Positions 8,774 through 18,175 of a DNA stretch of 64,000 bases are shown here, one piece after another (the stretch's first letter is position 1; every line of letters starts with the position of its first letter). The DNA comes from Streptomyces sp. NBC_00287. Lineage in GTDB: Bacteria > Actinomycetota > Actinomycetes > Streptomycetales > Streptomycetaceae. The DNA is taken from positions 1,922,001 to 1,986,000 of the forward strand of contig NZ_CP108053.1 in assembly GCF_036173105.1 (NCBI RefSeq), given 5' to 3'. The notes below the pieces were generated by a model, which was not told the DNA's origin, did no database searches, and saw only the letters and a list, made by a program, of their open reading frames with translations. The position numbers and the translations under genes are program-made.

Positions 8774-10033
8774 TTACGCCCGATCCCCTGTGCTGAAACG
8801 GGGTTCGACAGCACGGTTTGGATCATTTTCCGATGAAGCCGCAACGACCGCTGTCTGCGCGGACGCTGCGAGGACCCGCCCGGTGGCCAGCAGGACCAGC
8901 AGCGACACGCCTCCCGCGACACCCGGAACGGCGAAGCCCCACGCGGCTCCGCCGGCCTCGACGACCGGGCCGGTGAGCCCTGTTCCGACCGACGCGCCGA
9001 CGGTGAACGTCGTCACAAGCCAGGAGAAAGCCTCGGTGACCGTCCCCCTCGGCGCGTGCCGGTCCACGAGCACAAACGCACAAGCGATACAGGGCGCCAG
9101 GAACACACCCGACAGCACAGCGAGCAACACCATGGCGAACGCGCCCGGCATCAGCATCAGCGGCAGGTAACACACCGCCAGAAGAGCCGTCAGAACCGTC
9201 AGTCGCCGCGCGGGCTCACCCGCCCACTGCCGCGCCCCGTACACAGTGCCGCCGATCAGGGCCCCGAGACCCAGCCCCGCCATGAGCCAGCCGTACACCG
9301 CGTCACCGCCGTGGTCGTCCGCATACGGCACCGAGGCGACCGTGATGGAGCCCAGCGCGATACCCACGAACAGGAACGCGCCCAGCAGCGCCAGCAGTCC
9401 CGGCGAGCGCAGCGCGCCCAGCCAGTGCGCCTCACGCGGCGCCGAACGCCACGCGCGCGAAGGCGGCGAGACCACTACGGAGAGAGCGCCGAGGACGCCT
9501 ATGACATTCAGCACGAGCAGCGCCGCCTGCGCCGACCACAGCGCCGTGCACACCGTCACCAGCAACGGTCCGACGGTGAACATGACTTCCTGCGCCACGG
9601 CGTCCATGGCGTACGCCGTGTGCACCTGGTCCTCCCTGCGCAGCACCGACGGCCACAACGCCCGCAGACCGCCCTCCAGGGGCGGCGTGAACAGACCGGC
9701 GGCCGCGACGGCCGCGTAGGCGAGCGGCAGCGGCCCGATGCCCGCGAAGGCGAACACCGCCATCGCGAGGGCGGACACCACCGCGGAGGGCAACTGCACC
9801 CGCGGCTGCCCGCGCAGATCGACCAACCGGCCGAGCAACGGCTGTCCTACGGCATTGGCGACGCCGTAGACCGCCGCCAGCGCCCCGGCCAGGCTGTACG
9901 TGCCGCCCTCGGCGCGGACGAACAGCACGATCGCGATGGCGGCGGTGGCGTTCGGCAGCCGGCCCACCAGCGTGCCGACGAGCAGCCGCGTGGCGTGCCT
10001 CGCCCTGAGGATCTCCAGGTATCCCGCGGCCAT
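8774..10033 (-). CDS. MFS transporter upstream of pafA
   Basis: A 419-residue major facilitator with about 12 hydrophobic segments. It has the loop-2 signature GQPLLGRLVDLRGQPR and a fairly conserved second half (GLGLGALIGGTVYGAR). The start was set at the ATG at 10031-10033 (MAAGYLEILRARHATRLLVG), preceded by GAGGAG; a longer ORF to 10099 would read through the divergent promoter region. The last residues lie 9 bp from pafA. Substrate is unknown. The LacI-type gene next door, transcribed divergently, suggests a sugar or small-molecule inducer, but that is inference. Confidence 0.85.
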   Translation of the reverse strand: MAAGYLEILRARHATRLLVGTLVGRLPNATAAIAIVLFVRAEGGTYSLAGALAAVYGVANAVGQPLLGRLVDLRGQPRVQLPSAVVSALAMAVFAFAGIGPLPLAYAAVAAAGLFTPPLEGGLRALWPSVLRREDQVHTAYAMDAVAQEVMFTVGPLLVTVCTALWSAQAALLVLNVIGVLGALSVVVSPPSRAWRSAPREAHWLGALRSPGLLALLGAFLFVGIALGSITVASVPYADDHGGDAVYGWLMAGLGLGALIGGTVYGARQWAGEPARRLTVLTALLAVCYLPLMLMPGAFAMVLLAVLSGVFLAPCIACAFVLVDRHAPRGTVTEAFSWLVTTFTVGASVGTGLTGPVVEAGGAAWGFAVPGVAGGVSLLVLLATGRVLAASAQTAVVAASSENDPNRAVEPRFSTGDRA

Positions 10034-10068
10034 GTTCGTTCCACTCCTCGCCGAGACGCATGAGGTTT

Positions 10069-10095
10069 TACGTATAACTTCCTCCGTCATACGTA
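10069..10095. promoter_or_regulatory. Paired TACGTA sites between the MFS and LacI-family genes
   Basis: Two TACGTA hexamers (10069-10074 and 10090-10095) lie exactly 21 bp apart centre to centre, two helical turns, in a relatively AT-rich divergent promoter region. This suits a LacI-type dimer or tetramer binding the shared control region. Confidence 0.45.
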
Positions 10096-10140
10096 CCATG
10101 TGCGCTGTTCACGCGTCCAGACGAAAGCGCAGGCAGCACG

Positions 10141-11157
10141 GTGGCACGAGGCAGCACCCGCCCCACCAGCCGGGACGTCGCCCAGGCCGCGGGCGTCTCC
10201 CAGGCCGCCGTATCCCTCGTGCTCGGCGACAAATGGCGCGGCCGGGTCTCCGAGGCCACCGCCGAGCGCGTACGCCAGGCCGCCCGCGAACTCGGCTACC
10301 GGCCCAACCTCGCCGCCCGCAACCTCCGCCTCGGCCGCACCCGCACCGTCCTGCTGGTCGTCCCCGCCCTCACCACCGAGTTCTTCGCCGGCGTCTACAC
10401 CGGCGCCGCCCGCGTCGCCGCCGCCCACGGCTTCGGCGTCGTGCTCTACCCCTCCCCCGAGGGCATCGGACCCGCCCGCGACCCCTTCGCCTCCGCCCAG
10501 GCCGCCCTGGACGGCGTCATCGCCTCCTCCATGGCCGCCGACGCCCTCACCACCATCCGCGGCGACCAGCTGCCCCTCGTGATGCTCGACAGCGACCCGG
10601 CCGGCAGCCTCGGCGCCGCCACCGTCAACCTGGACATCGCCGACGGCGTACGACAGATCGCCGACCATCTGCTCGGCCTCGGACACCGCCGCTTCCTGCA
10701 CCTGGCCGCGGACGTGCCCTCCTGGACCTTCGAGGTCCGCGCCCGAGAACTGCACGCGCGCGTGGCCGCCGTTGCCGACACCACCCTGTCGACGGCACGC
10801 GCCCCGATCTCCATCGAGGGCGCCCAGCGCGCCGCCGAGACCGCGCTCTCCGCACCCGGCCCCCGCCCCACCGCCCTGATCTGCGACGACGACAAGCTCG
10901 CCGCGGGCGCCTACAAGGCCGCCCGGCGCCTGGGCCTCAGCATCCCCGAGGACCTCTCCGTCACCGGCCTGGACGACCTCGCCCTGGCCACCGCCATCGA
11001 CCCGGAGCTGACGACCGTACGGCTGGACGCGGAGCTCTTCGGCGAACGCGGCATGCAGGCCCTGCTGGCCGTCCTGGAGGGCCGTACACCCGAAGCGGGC
11101 GATATCCCCGTCGAACTGGTCGTACGGGGCTCCACAGCGCCACCTGGCGCCTCCTGA
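10141..11157 (+). CDS. LacI-family transcriptional regulator
   Basis: A 338-residue LacI/GalR repressor. The N-terminal helix-turn-helix and hinge are clear: TSRDVAQAAGVSQAAVSLVLG, then VRQAARELGYRPNLAARNLR. A periplasmic-binding-protein-like effector domain follows, with LICDDDKLAAGAYKAARRLGLSIPEDLSVTGLDDL and TTVRLD. The start is the GTG at 10141. It is divergent from the MFS-pafA pair and probably regulates itself and that pair through the region at 10034-10140. It is followed by a bidirectional terminator shared with prcA. Confidence 0.9.
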   Translation: MARGSTRPTSRDVAQAAGVSQAAVSLVLGDKWRGRVSEATAERVRQAARELGYRPNLAARNLRLGRTRTVLLVVPALTTEFFAGVYTGAARVAAAHGFGVVLYPSPEGIGPARDPFASAQAALDGVIASSMAADALTTIRGDQLPLVMLDSDPAGSLGAATVNLDIADGVRQIADHLLGLGHRRFLHLAADVPSWTFEVRARELHARVAAVADTTLSTARAPISIEGAQRAAETALSAPGPRPTALICDDDKLAAGAYKAARRLGLSIPEDLSVTGLDDLALATAIDPELTTVRLDAELFGERGMQALLAVLEGRTPEAGDIPVELVVRGSTAPPGAS

Positions 11158-11167
11158 AACGCCCTGC

Positions 11168-11193
11168 GCCCCGGCCGAGAGGTCGGCCGGGGC
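11168..11193. terminator. Bidirectional terminator between the LacI gene and prcA
   Basis: GCCCCGGCCGA (11168-11178) and TCGGCCGGGGC (11183-11193) pair perfectly around a 4-nt loop, between convergent genes. Confidence 0.8.
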
Positions 11194-11231
11194 ACAGCGG
11201 GGTGAGATGGGCGCGGTGAGATGGGCGCGGA

Positions 11232-11990
11232 CTACTCCTCGTCGGAGCCCTCGGCGTCCTCGGCGCTCTCCGCCTCGGTCGCCGCGCCATCGGCGGCCTC
11301 CAGCAGCCGGGCGAGCTGACGGCCGACGATGCGCCTGAACTTGCGCTGCTGCGGACGCGTACGGTCCAGCACCGCGACCTCCAGACGCTCGGCGGGGATC
11401 TCCCGCTGCGTGCCGTTGGACTCACGGGACAGAGCCTGCACCGCCAGCTTCAGCGCCTCGGCGAGCGTCATGCCGTCCTGGTGACGCTGGTCCAGGTAAT
11501 TGCTGATCAGCTCGGCGTTACCACCGACCGCGACCGAGCCGTGCTCGTCGACGATCGAGCCGTCGTGCGGCAGCCGGTAGATCTGGTCGCCCTCCGGCGT
11601 CTCACCGACCTCGGCGACGACCAGCTCCACCTCGTACGGCTTCTCGGCCGCGGAGGAGAAGATCGTGCCCAGCGTCTGGGCGTAGACGTTGGCCAGACCG
11701 CGGGCGGTCACATCGTCCCGGTCATAGGTGTAACCCCGCAGGTCGGCGTACCGGACGCCACCGATCCGCAGGTTCTCGTACTCGTTGTACTTACCGGCGG
11801 CCGCGAAGCCGATCCGGTCATAGATCTCGCTGAACTTGTGCAGCGCGCGGGACGGGTTCTCGCCGACGAAGACAATGCCGTCGGCGTACTGCAGCACGAC
11901 CAGGCTGCGGCCGCGGGCGATGCCCTTGCGGGCGTACTCCGCCCGGTCGGCCATGGCCTGCTGGGGGGAGACATAGAACGGCGTCGACAC
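11232..11990 (-). CDS. prcA: 20S proteasome alpha subunit
   Basis: PrcA forms the outer heptameric rings of the 20S core and gates substrate entry. The 252-residue protein begins [29 protein letters not shown], matching the gating N-terminus. It has the alpha-subunit core ([40 protein letters not shown]) and an acidic tail ([13 protein letters not shown]). The start is a GTG at 11988-11990 with GGGACGG upstream. It follows prcB by 62 bp in the order pup, nuclease gene, prcB, prcA. Confidence 0.97.
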   Translation of the reverse strand: MSTPFYVSPQQAMADRAEYARKGIARGRSLVVLQYADGIVFVGENPSRALHKFSEIYDRIGFAAAGKYNEYENLRIGGVRYADLRGYTYDRDDVTARGLANVYAQTLGTIFSSAAEKPYEVELVVAEVGETPEGDQIYRLPHDGSIVDEHGSVAVGGNAELISNYLDQRHQDGMTLAEALKLAVQALSRESNGTQREIPAERLEVAVLDRTRPQQRKFRRIVGRQLARLLEAADGAATEAESAEDAEGSDEE

Positions 11991-12052
11991 CGGTTATCCG
12001 TCCCTTTCTGTGGAAGTCACTGCGATCACCGTGCAAGAACCAAGTCCGCCGA

Positions 12053-12898
12053 CTACAGCAGCGCGGCCCGCGGGCCGTCGGGCTGCTCCAGACGTCGCTC
12101 CAGGATCGAACGGGCGATCTCGGAGGACTCGTCATCGGTGAGCCTGCGGAAGCCGTCATCGGTGATCACGGTGACGATGGGGTAGATCCGGCGGGCGACA
12201 TCGGGACCACCGGTCGCCGAGTCGTCGTCTGCCGCGTCGTACAGGGCCTGCACCACCAGTGTCGTGGCCTCGGACTCAGTCAGGTCAGCACGGAAGAGCT
12301 TCTTCATGGCACCGCGCGCGAAGATCGAACCGGAGCCGGTGGCGGCGTAGCCCTGCTCCTCGGAACGGCCGCCGGTGACGTCGTAGGAGAAGATCCGCCC
12401 CTTCTCCCGGTCCACGTCGTACCCCGCGAAGAGCGGCACGACAGCCAGCCCCTGCATGGCCATGCCCAGATTGGACCGGATCATGGTCGACAGCCGGTTC
12501 GCCTTGCCCTCCAGCGACAGCTGAGCGCCTTCGACCTTCTCGAAGTGCTCGAGCTCCAACTGGAACAGCTTGACCATCTCGACCGCGAGCCCCGCGGTAC
12601 CGGCGATACCGACGGCCGAGTACTCGTCCGCGGGGAAGACCTTCTCGATGTCCCGCTGAGCGATCACATTCCCCATGGTCGCCCGCCGGTCACCGGCCAG
12701 CACAACGCCCCCGGGGAAGGCCGCGGCCACGATGGTCGTCCCGTGCGGCGCCTCGATCACGCCCTTCGTGGGCGGGAGTTGACGGTTCCCGGGCAACATA
12801 TCCGGCTGATGCTCGGACAGAAAGTCCATGAACGAGGCCGACCCAGGCGTCAGGAAGGCAGCTGGTAGACGCCCGGTGCTACGAGTGTTGGCTTCCAC
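12053..12898 (-). CDS. prcB: 20S proteasome beta subunit (proteolytic)
   Basis: PrcB forms the inner catalytic rings of the 20S core. From the GTG at 12896-12898 the product is 281 residues with a 53-residue propeptide. Autocleavage at Gly53-Thr54 in [13 protein letters not shown] would expose the N-terminal threonine nucleophile. The core motifs [33 protein letters not shown] and [13 protein letters not shown] are present. The start is favoured by the AAGGAATC just upstream. Its first 49 bp overlap the 3' end of the nuclease gene in another frame, so the two are translationally linked. A longer ORF to 12985 is not supported. Confidence 0.97.
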   Translation of the reverse strand: MEANTRSTGRLPAAFLTPGSASFMDFLSEHQPDMLPGNRQLPPTKGVIEAPHGTTIVAAAFPGGVVLAGDRRATMGNVIAQRDIEKVFPADEYSAVGIAGTAGLAVEMVKLFQLELEHFEKVEGAQLSLEGKANRLSTMIRSNLGMAMQGLAVVPLFAGYDVDREKGRIFSYDVTGGRSEEQGYAATGSGSIFARGAMKKLFRADLTESEATTLVVQALYDAADDDSATGGPDVARRIYPIVTVITDDGFRRLTDDESSEIARSILERRLEQPDGPRAALL

Positions 12899-13443
12899 GC
12901 GATTCCTTCCACGTAAGCAGCAGCCCGCCTTATGACGTCGGGCCGATCCTTGAACTGCCCCAGTGCGGCATTGCAGCTGAAGCACAGTACGCCACGGACC
13001 CTACCCGTCTCATGGCAGTGATCCACATGCTCGGCGGGGGCGGCAAGGCATATACAGCAGATGCCTTGCTGCTCGGCGACCAGCGCGTCCAACTCCGCTG
13101 GTGTGAGGCCGTACTTGCGCTTGAAGTAGCTGATCCGGTTCCGTTCCGCCCGACATGCACGGCAGTAACTCGCCCAGCCGTCCGACGAGGACTTGTTGCG
13201 CTCCCACTCGGAGTGCGCCTTCACCTCTTCGCACTGCGGACACCGTTTATGCCCCGGCGGGACCGGCACCCTCTCCCGGACCTTCTTCCCTTTGGACTCC
13301 TGGCGCTGCCGGTAGTACTCGGCTGAGCACTCCCGGCAGTACGCCTGGAGGCCATCGGGCATGGCCTTGTTGCTTGCGAACGCCACACGCGGCAGGTGTT
13401 GCTGGCACCGCGAACAGCGTCTCGACGCTGACTGTTCGTCCAC
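12850..13443 (-). CDS. Endonuclease-VII/HNH-like protein with two N-terminal zinc-ribbon repeats
   Basis: A 197-residue predicted His-Me finger nuclease. Two similar Cys repeats come first: CSRCQQ...YCREC (about residues 10-39) and CPQCEE...YCRAC (about 68-97). A recombination-endonuclease-VII-type domain follows: [19 protein letters not shown], then [16 protein letters not shown]. The DHCH and paired cysteines fit the family's metal site and structural zinc. The start is a GTG at 13441-13443 with GGGGGAAG upstream. It lies between pup and prcB and overlaps prcB by 49 bp. Mycobacterial loci lack this gene. A role in DNA processing or the proteasome system is not established. Confidence 0.85.
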   Translation of the reverse strand: MDEQSASRRCSRCQQHLPRVAFASNKAMPDGLQAYCRECSAEYYRQRQESKGKKVRERVPVPPGHKRCPQCEEVKAHSEWERNKSSSDGWASYCRACRAERNRISYFKRKYGLTPAELDALVAEQQGICCICLAAPAEHVDHCHETGRVRGVLCFSCNAALGQFKDRPDVIRRAAAYVEGIAWKPTLVAPGVYQLPS

Positions 13444-13460
13444 TCCGAACTTCCCCCGAC

Positions 13461-13483
13461 TTCACCTTTGATTCAAAGGTGAA
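13461..13483 (-). repeat. AT-rich hairpin directly after pup
   Basis: TTCACCTTTG (13461-13470) and CAAAGGTGAA (13474-13483) are perfect arms with a 3-nt loop. It begins one base past the pup stop and ends 17 bp before the nuclease start. No U-run follows, so an RNA-stability or attenuation role is more likely than full termination. Confidence 0.6.
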
Positions 13484-13484
13484 A

Positions 13485-13703
13485 TCACTCGCCACCCTTC
13501 TGAACAAATGACCTCACGAAATCCTCGGCGTTCTCTTCGAGCACATCATCGATTTCGTCGAGGACGGAGTCCACGTCGTCGCTCAGCTTCTCCTGTCGCT
13601 CCTTGAGGTCCTCGGAAGCCTGCGCTTCTGCCGCCTGCTCCTCGACCTCCTCGGTGGAGCGTGTGGCCTTCTGCTGTCCGCCGCCGGTGTCCTTGGTTGC
13701 CAT
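13485..13703 (-). CDS. pup: Prokaryotic ubiquitin-like protein Pup
   Basis: Pup is the 72-residue tag attached to proteins destined for the proteasome. From the ATG at 13701-13703 it reads MATKDTGGGQQKATRSTEEV, is mostly disordered and acidic, contains the helical Mpa/ARC-binding segment LKERQEKLSDDVDSVLDEI, and ends FVRSFVQKGGE. The last codon is GAG (Glu), not Gln, so the gene encodes the ligation-ready form. A longer reading frame to 13733 is unlikely. It is followed by a hairpin and the nuclease gene. Confidence 0.97.
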   Translation of the reverse strand: MATKDTGGGQQKATRSTEEVEEQAAEAQASEDLKERQEKLSDDVDSVLDEIDDVLEENAEDFVRSFVQKGGE

Positions 13704-13772
13704 AACCCTCACCCCGCTCAGTTCGCCCGACATGGTCGCCAGGTCGACATTCCTGCCGATCGGTGATGATCA

Positions 13773-13795
13773 GACCCTACAAGCCCGGTCTGACA
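13773..13795 (-). promoter_or_regulatory. Possible pup promoter region
   Basis: Reading leftward, a TAGGGT -10-like hexamer follows the dop terminator and precedes pup by about 70 bp. No good -35 is seen, so this is tentative. Confidence 0.25.
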
Positions 13796-13799
13796 TCGG

Positions 13800-13825
13800 C
13801 CCCGCACTTTCCTCAACGTGCGGGG
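13800..13825 (-). terminator. Hairpin after dop
   Basis: CCCCGCAC (13800-13807) and GTGCGGGG (13818-13825) form an 8-bp stem with a 10-nt loop in the 189-bp gap between dop and pup. It suggests partial uncoupling of pup from dop. Confidence 0.5.
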
Positions 13826-13892
13826 GCCACCTCGATGATTCCCGGACGGTGGGTTTTCCACCCTGTCCGGCCCCCAGGACCCGGGTACCCCC

Positions 13893-15404
13893 TCACCCGC
13901 CGGACAGGACCCTGACCAGGTCTTCGGCGGTCCTACAGCGGTCCAGGAGCTCCTTGACGTGATTACGCGTTCCGCGAAGTGGTTCGAGGGTTGGGACGCG
14001 CTGGAGGGAGTCCCGGCCCGGCAGATCGAAGATCACCGAGTCCCAGGAGGCCGCCGCGACATCGTCGGCGTACTGCTCCAGGCACCGACCGCGGAAGTAC
14101 GCGCGGGTGTCCTCCGGCGGCTTGGTGCGCGCCCGCTCGACCTCGGTCTCGTCCAGGAGGCGCTTGATGCGCCCGCGGGCCGCGAGACGGTTGTAGAGGC
14201 CCTTCTCGGCGCGTACGTCGGCGTACTGGAGGTCGACGAGGTGCAGCCGGGCTGCGTCCCAGTCGAGGTCGTCGCGGCGCCGGTAGCCCTCCATGAGCTC
14301 CCGCTTGGCGACCCAGTCCAGTTCGCCGGCGAGGCTCATGGGGTCGTTCTCCAGGCGGTTGAGGGTGTCCTCCCACCTGGTCAGGACGTCCTTGGTCTGG
14401 TCGTCGGCGTCGGCGCCGAAGCGCTCCTCGACGTACTTGCGGGACAGCTCGAAGTACTCCATCTGGAGCTGGACCGCGGTGAGTGTCCGACCGCTGCGGA
14501 GCGTGACCAGGCGCTTGAGTGTCGGGTCGTGGGAGACCTGGTGGAGGGTGCGGACGGGCTGGTCCACGGCCAGGTCCACGGCGATGAAGCCGTCCTCGAT
14601 CATGGACAGCACCAGGGCTGTCGTGCCGAGCTTCAGGTACGTCGAGATCTCCGACAGGTTCGCGTCGCCGATGATCACGTGCAGTCGGCGGTATTTCTCC
14701 GCGTCCGCGTGCGGTTCGTCCCGTGTGTTGATGATCGGGCGCTTCAGCGTCGTCTCCAGGCCGACCTCGACCTCGAAGTAGTCCGCGCGCTGGCTGAGCT
14801 GGAAGCCGTGTTCGTGTCCGTCCTGGCCGATGCCGACGCGGCCCGCTCCGGCGAAGACCTGACGGGAGACGAAGAAGGGCGTGAGGTGGCGCACGATGTC
14901 CGAGAAGGGGGTCTCCCGCTTCATCAGGTAGTTCTCGTGCGTGCCGTAGGAGGCGCCCTTGTTGTCGGTGTTGTTCTTGTAGAGGTGGATCGGCTGGGCG
15001 CCGGGCAGCTGGGCGGCGCGTTCCGCGGCCTCGGCCATGATCCGCTCGCCTGCCTTGTCCCACAGGACGGCGTCCCGCGGGTTGGTGACCTCCGGGGCGC
15101 TGTACTCGGGGTGGGCGTGGTCGACGTAGAGGCGCGCGCCGTTGGTGAGGATGACGTTGGCCAGGCCGATGTCCTCGTCGGTGAGCTGGCTGGCGTCGGC
15201 GGCCTCGCGGGCGAGGTCGAAGCCTCGCGCGTCCCGCAGCGGGTTCTCCTCCTCGAAGTCCCAGCGGGCCCGGCGGGCCCGGTGCATCGCCGCCGCGTAG
15301 GCGTTGACGATCTGGGATGAGGTGAGCATGGCATTGGCGTTGGGGTGACCGGGGACGGAGATCCCGTACTCCGTCTCGATGCCCATTACTCGCCGTACGG
15401 TCAT
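13893..15404 (-). CDS. dop: Pup deamidase/depupylase Dop
   Basis: Dop is the PafA paralogue that removes Pup from substrates and, where Pup ends in Gln, deamidates it. The 503-residue protein has [10 protein letters not shown] (metal-binding Glu10), [15 protein letters not shown] with Asp95 at the nucleophile position, the Dop-specific insertion after it, [19 protein letters not shown], and [20 protein letters not shown]. The start is the ATG at 15402-15404. It lies between arc and pup with separate terminators on both sides. Since Pup here already ends in Glu, depupylation is the expected role. Confidence 0.96.
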   Translation of the reverse strand: MTVRRVMGIETEYGISVPGHPNANAMLTSSQIVNAYAAAMHRARRARWDFEEENPLRDARGFDLAREAADASQLTDEDIGLANVILTNGARLYVDHAHPEYSAPEVTNPRDAVLWDKAGERIMAEAAERAAQLPGAQPIHLYKNNTDNKGASYGTHENYLMKRETPFSDIVRHLTPFFVSRQVFAGAGRVGIGQDGHEHGFQLSQRADYFEVEVGLETTLKRPIINTRDEPHADAEKYRRLHVIIGDANLSEISTYLKLGTTALVLSMIEDGFIAVDLAVDQPVRTLHQVSHDPTLKRLVTLRSGRTLTAVQLQMEYFELSRKYVEERFGADADDQTKDVLTRWEDTLNRLENDPMSLAGELDWVAKRELMEGYRRRDDLDWDAARLHLVDLQYADVRAEKGLYNRLAARGRIKRLLDETEVERARTKPPEDTRAYFRGRCLEQYADDVAAASWDSVIFDLPGRDSLQRVPTLEPLRGTRNHVKELLDRCRTAEDLVRVLSGG

Positions 15405-15594
15405 GCGGCCCTCCTTGCCCGGCGGCGCCCTCGGTCGGGGGCGCTGCTCAAGTACCGCTGGCGCTCCGGTGCGTGTGCGGTGCCCGTCCCCGCACTGCGC
15501 GACTCGGCGGTACGGAAGAGCCTAGAACGCCTTTGCGCTGGTGGGGAGATCATTTGCGTCATTGCCTTGCTCCGGTCGTCGCCGGAAAAACAGT

Positions 15595-15629
15595 CGGCTG
15601 CGGGTACCCGCTGAGGGCACCCGCAGCCG
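15595..15629 (-). terminator. Rho-independent terminator after arc
   Basis: CGGCTGCGGGT (15595-15605) and ACCCGCAGCCG (15619-15629) form an 11-bp stem. On the minus strand it is followed within a few bases by TTTTT, an intrinsic terminator between arc and dop. Confidence 0.78.
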
Positions 15630-15638
15630 CCCTGTCTT

Positions 15639-17405
15639 TTACAGGTACTGACCGGTGTTCGCCACCGTGTCGATGGAGCGTCCGGTGTCCGCGCCCTGCT
15701 TTCCGGTGATCAGGGTACGGATGTACACGATCCGCTCGCCCTTCTTTCCGGAGATCCGGGCCCAGTCGTCGGGGTTGGTGGTGTTGGGCAGGTCCTCGTT
15801 CTCCTTGAACTCGTCCACGCAAGCCTGGAGGAGGTGGGAGACGCGCAGACCCTTCTGGTTGTGCTCGAGGAAGTCCTTGATCGCCATTTTCTTGGCGCGC
15901 CCGACGATGTTCTCGATCATGGCGCCGGAGTTGAAGTCCTTGAAATAGAGGACTTCCTTGTCTCCGTTGGCGTAGGTGACTTCCAGGAAGCGGTTTTCCT
16001 CGGATTCGGCGTACATTTGCTCGACGGCGGTCTGGATCATGCTCTGGACCGTCATCGACTTGTCGCCGCTGTGCTCACCGACGTCCTCGGGGTGCAGCGG
16101 GAGCCGCTCGGTGAGGTACTTCTGGAAGATGTCCTTGGCGGCCTCGGCGTCCGGACGCTCGATCTTGATCTTCACGTCGAGTCGGCCGGGGCGCAGGATG
16201 GCGGGGTCGATCATGTCCTCGCGGTTGGAGGCGCCGATCACGACCACGTTCTGCAGGCCTTCCACGCCGTCGATCTCGGCGAGCAGCTGCGGGACGATGG
16301 TGTTCTCCACGTCCGAGCTGACACCGGAGCCACGGGTGCGGAAGAGGGACTCCATCTCGTCGAAGAAGACGATGACGGGGGTGCCCTCGCTGGCCTTCTC
16401 GCGGGCACGCTGGAAGACGAGGCGGATCTGCCGCTCGGTCTCGCCGACGTACTTGTTGAGGAGTTCGGGGCCCTTGATGTTGAGGAAGAAGCTCTTGCCG
16501 GTGGCCTGGCCGGTGACCTCGGCGACCTTTTTGGCCAGCGAGTTGGCGACGGCCTTGGCGATGAGCGTCTTGCCGCATCCGGGCGGTCCGTAGAGCAGGA
16601 CGCCCTTGGGCGGGCGCAGTTCGTGCTCCTTGAACAGGTCCGGGTAGAGGTAGGGGAGCTCGACCGCGTCGCGGATCATCTCGATCTGGTTGCCCAGACC
16701 GCCGATCTGCTCGTAGCCGATGTCCGGGACCTCTTCGAGGACGAGTTCCTCCACTTCGCTCTTGGGCACGATCTCGTAGACGTAGCCGGAGCGGGGTTCG
16801 AGCAGGAGGGCGTCGCCGGGGCGGATGGTGACGTCCAGCAGCGGCTCGGCGAGCCGTACCACCCGTTCCTCGTCGGTGTGCCCGAGCACCAGGGCGCGTT
16901 CGCCGTCCTCCAGGATCTCCTTGAGGGTGACGATGTCCCCGACGCGCTCGAACTCCATGGCCTCGACCACGTTGAGCGCTTCGTTGAGCATGACTTCCTG
17001 GCCGCGGCGCAGGTCGTCGAGTTCGACGCTTGGGCTGACGTTCACCCGGAGTTTGCGTCCTCCGGTGAAGATGTCGGCGGTGCCGTCCTCGATCGCCTGC
17101 AGGAAGACACCGAAGCCGGCCGGCGGCTGTGCGAGCCGGTCGACCTCTTCCTTGAGAGCCACAATCTGGTCGCGGGCCTCACGGAGCGTGTTGGCAAGTC
17201 GCTCGTTCTGGGCGGACACGCCGGCCAGGTTGGTCTGCAGCTCGACGATCCGCTCTTCGAGAATCCTCGTGTGTCGCGGAGAGTCGGCGAGCTTACGTCG
17301 CAGGACGGCGATCTCCTGCTCAAGGTAGGCAATCTGCCCGGCGGGGTCTTCGGACCCTCGTCCCGGGCGGATGCCGCGGTTCATGTCGTCGTCGTGGGCT
17401 GCCAC
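15639..17405 (-). CDS. arc: Proteasome-associated AAA ATPase ARC/Mpa
   Basis: ARC (Mpa) is the hexameric unfoldase that recognises Pup and feeds substrates to the 20S core. From the GTG at 17403-17405 it is 588 residues: an N-terminal coiled coil (about 20-80, [15 protein letters not shown]...[11 protein letters not shown]), tandem OB folds, then an AAA domain with Walker A GPPGCGKT, Walker [11 protein letters not shown] and arginine-finger region [10 protein letters not shown]. The C-terminus TGQYL carries the Tyr-penultimate docking tail that opens the 20S gate. AGGTGAGG precedes the start. A TTGACA-like element lies about 85 bp upstream. Confidence 0.96.
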   Translation of the reverse strand: MAAHDDDMNRGIRPGRGSEDPAGQIAYLEQEIAVLRRKLADSPRHTRILEERIVELQTNLAGVSAQNERLANTLREARDQIVALKEEVDRLAQPPAGFGVFLQAIEDGTADIFTGGRKLRVNVSPSVELDDLRRGQEVMLNEALNVVEAMEFERVGDIVTLKEILEDGERALVLGHTDEERVVRLAEPLLDVTIRPGDALLLEPRSGYVYEIVPKSEVEELVLEEVPDIGYEQIGGLGNQIEMIRDAVELPYLYPDLFKEHELRPPKGVLLYGPPGCGKTLIAKAVANSLAKKVAEVTGQATGKSFFLNIKGPELLNKYVGETERQIRLVFQRAREKASEGTPVIVFFDEMESLFRTRGSGVSSDVENTIVPQLLAEIDGVEGLQNVVVIGASNREDMIDPAILRPGRLDVKIKIERPDAEAAKDIFQKYLTERLPLHPEDVGEHSGDKSMTVQSMIQTAVEQMYAESEENRFLEVTYANGDKEVLYFKDFNSGAMIENIVGRAKKMAIKDFLEHNQKGLRVSHLLQACVDEFKENEDLPNTTNPDDWARISGKKGERIVYIRTLITGKQGADTGRSIDTVANTGQYL

Positions 17406-17851
17406 GGTCCTCACCTCCTCCAAAGGGAGCTGGACGCTTCCAGACCCTACCTGGGTGGGTGTCGATTGAAACCCCTAGATCACAAAGACTGTCAAGGTGT
17501 GTCGTCAGCCACACCCTGAGCCGTTCTTACGCCGTGTGGATACCCACTCAACGTCTTTCGGAAGCGGCCTGTTCCAGGCCGGAGTGGTCAAACACCGTCA
17601 TGTTTGGCCGGAGTTGCGGCCTTGAGGGCGCGCTGGAGCTGGTCCCGGACCGGTCGGTGCCGCATATGCCGGGGTCGAATCCGGTGGGTACGGGCGGTGA
17701 CTCAGGGTGCCCGCGCGGGCGGGTTGGGTCACCGACGGGACCGAAGTCGCCGGGGGGTGCACCGGAGGTAGGGTCGAAGTCGGTCAACGGCCGTCGGTGC
17801 GGGCCGCCTCGTAGAGGGCGGGTCGGTTCGGCGCGGGAAACGGTAGGAGAG
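17406..17851. promoter_or_regulatory. 446-bp divergent intergenic region between arc and the ferredoxin gene
   Basis: No convincing gene is present. On the minus strand TTGACA (complement of 17490-17495) is a good -35 candidate for arc, but the -10 around 17467-17472 is poor. Next to it an inverted repeat GGTGTG (17496-17501) / CACACC (17510-17515) could be an operator. The right part is G-rich and shows nothing clear until the GGTAGGAGAG ribosome site of the ferredoxin gene. Confidence 0.35.
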
Positions 17852-18154
17852 ATGGACGTGGAGCTGGAGGCCGCCGTCGGCGAGGCGCTGGAGGTCTGGA
17901 TCGATCAGGACCTCTGTACCGGCGACGGCATCTGCGCCCAGTACGCGCCCGAGGTGTTCGAGCTGGACATCGACGGGCTCGCCTACGTGAAGGGCGCGGA
18001 GGACGAGCTTCTGCAGGACAAGGGCGCCACGACCCCGGTACCGCTGCCGTTGCTCACGGATGTCGTGGACTCGGCCAAGGAGTGTCCCGGCGAGTGCATC
18101 CATGTGCGCCGGGTCGCGGACCGGGTCGAGGTGTACGGGCCCGACGCGCAGTGA
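17852..18154 (+). CDS. Small [3Fe-4S]-type ferredoxin (100 aa)
   Basis: An electron-transfer ferredoxin of the short actinobacterial type that often serves cytochrome P450s or other oxygenases. Cysteines are at 22 and 28 (DLCTGDGICAQYAPEVFELD) and at 78 and 82 (KECPGECIHV). The C-x5-C spacing with Gly at the missing fourth ligand suggests a [3Fe-4S] cluster, with Cys82 spare. The ATG at 17852-17854 follows GGTAGGAGAG. The reading frame extends upstream to 17459 without family similarity, so the short start is preferred. No P450 gene is nearby. Confidence 0.88.
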   Translation: MDVELEAAVGEALEVWIDQDLCTGDGICAQYAPEVFELDIDGLAYVKGAEDELLQDKGATTPVPLPLLTDVVDSAKECPGECIHVRRVADRVEVYGPDAQ

Positions 18155-18175
18155 CGCGCCGGGCGCGGAGGGTCG

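Noticed and set aside
17548-17787. 79-residue minus-strand frame in the arc/ferredoxin gap
   Set aside because: Pro/Gly-rich, no ribosome site and no recognisable family.
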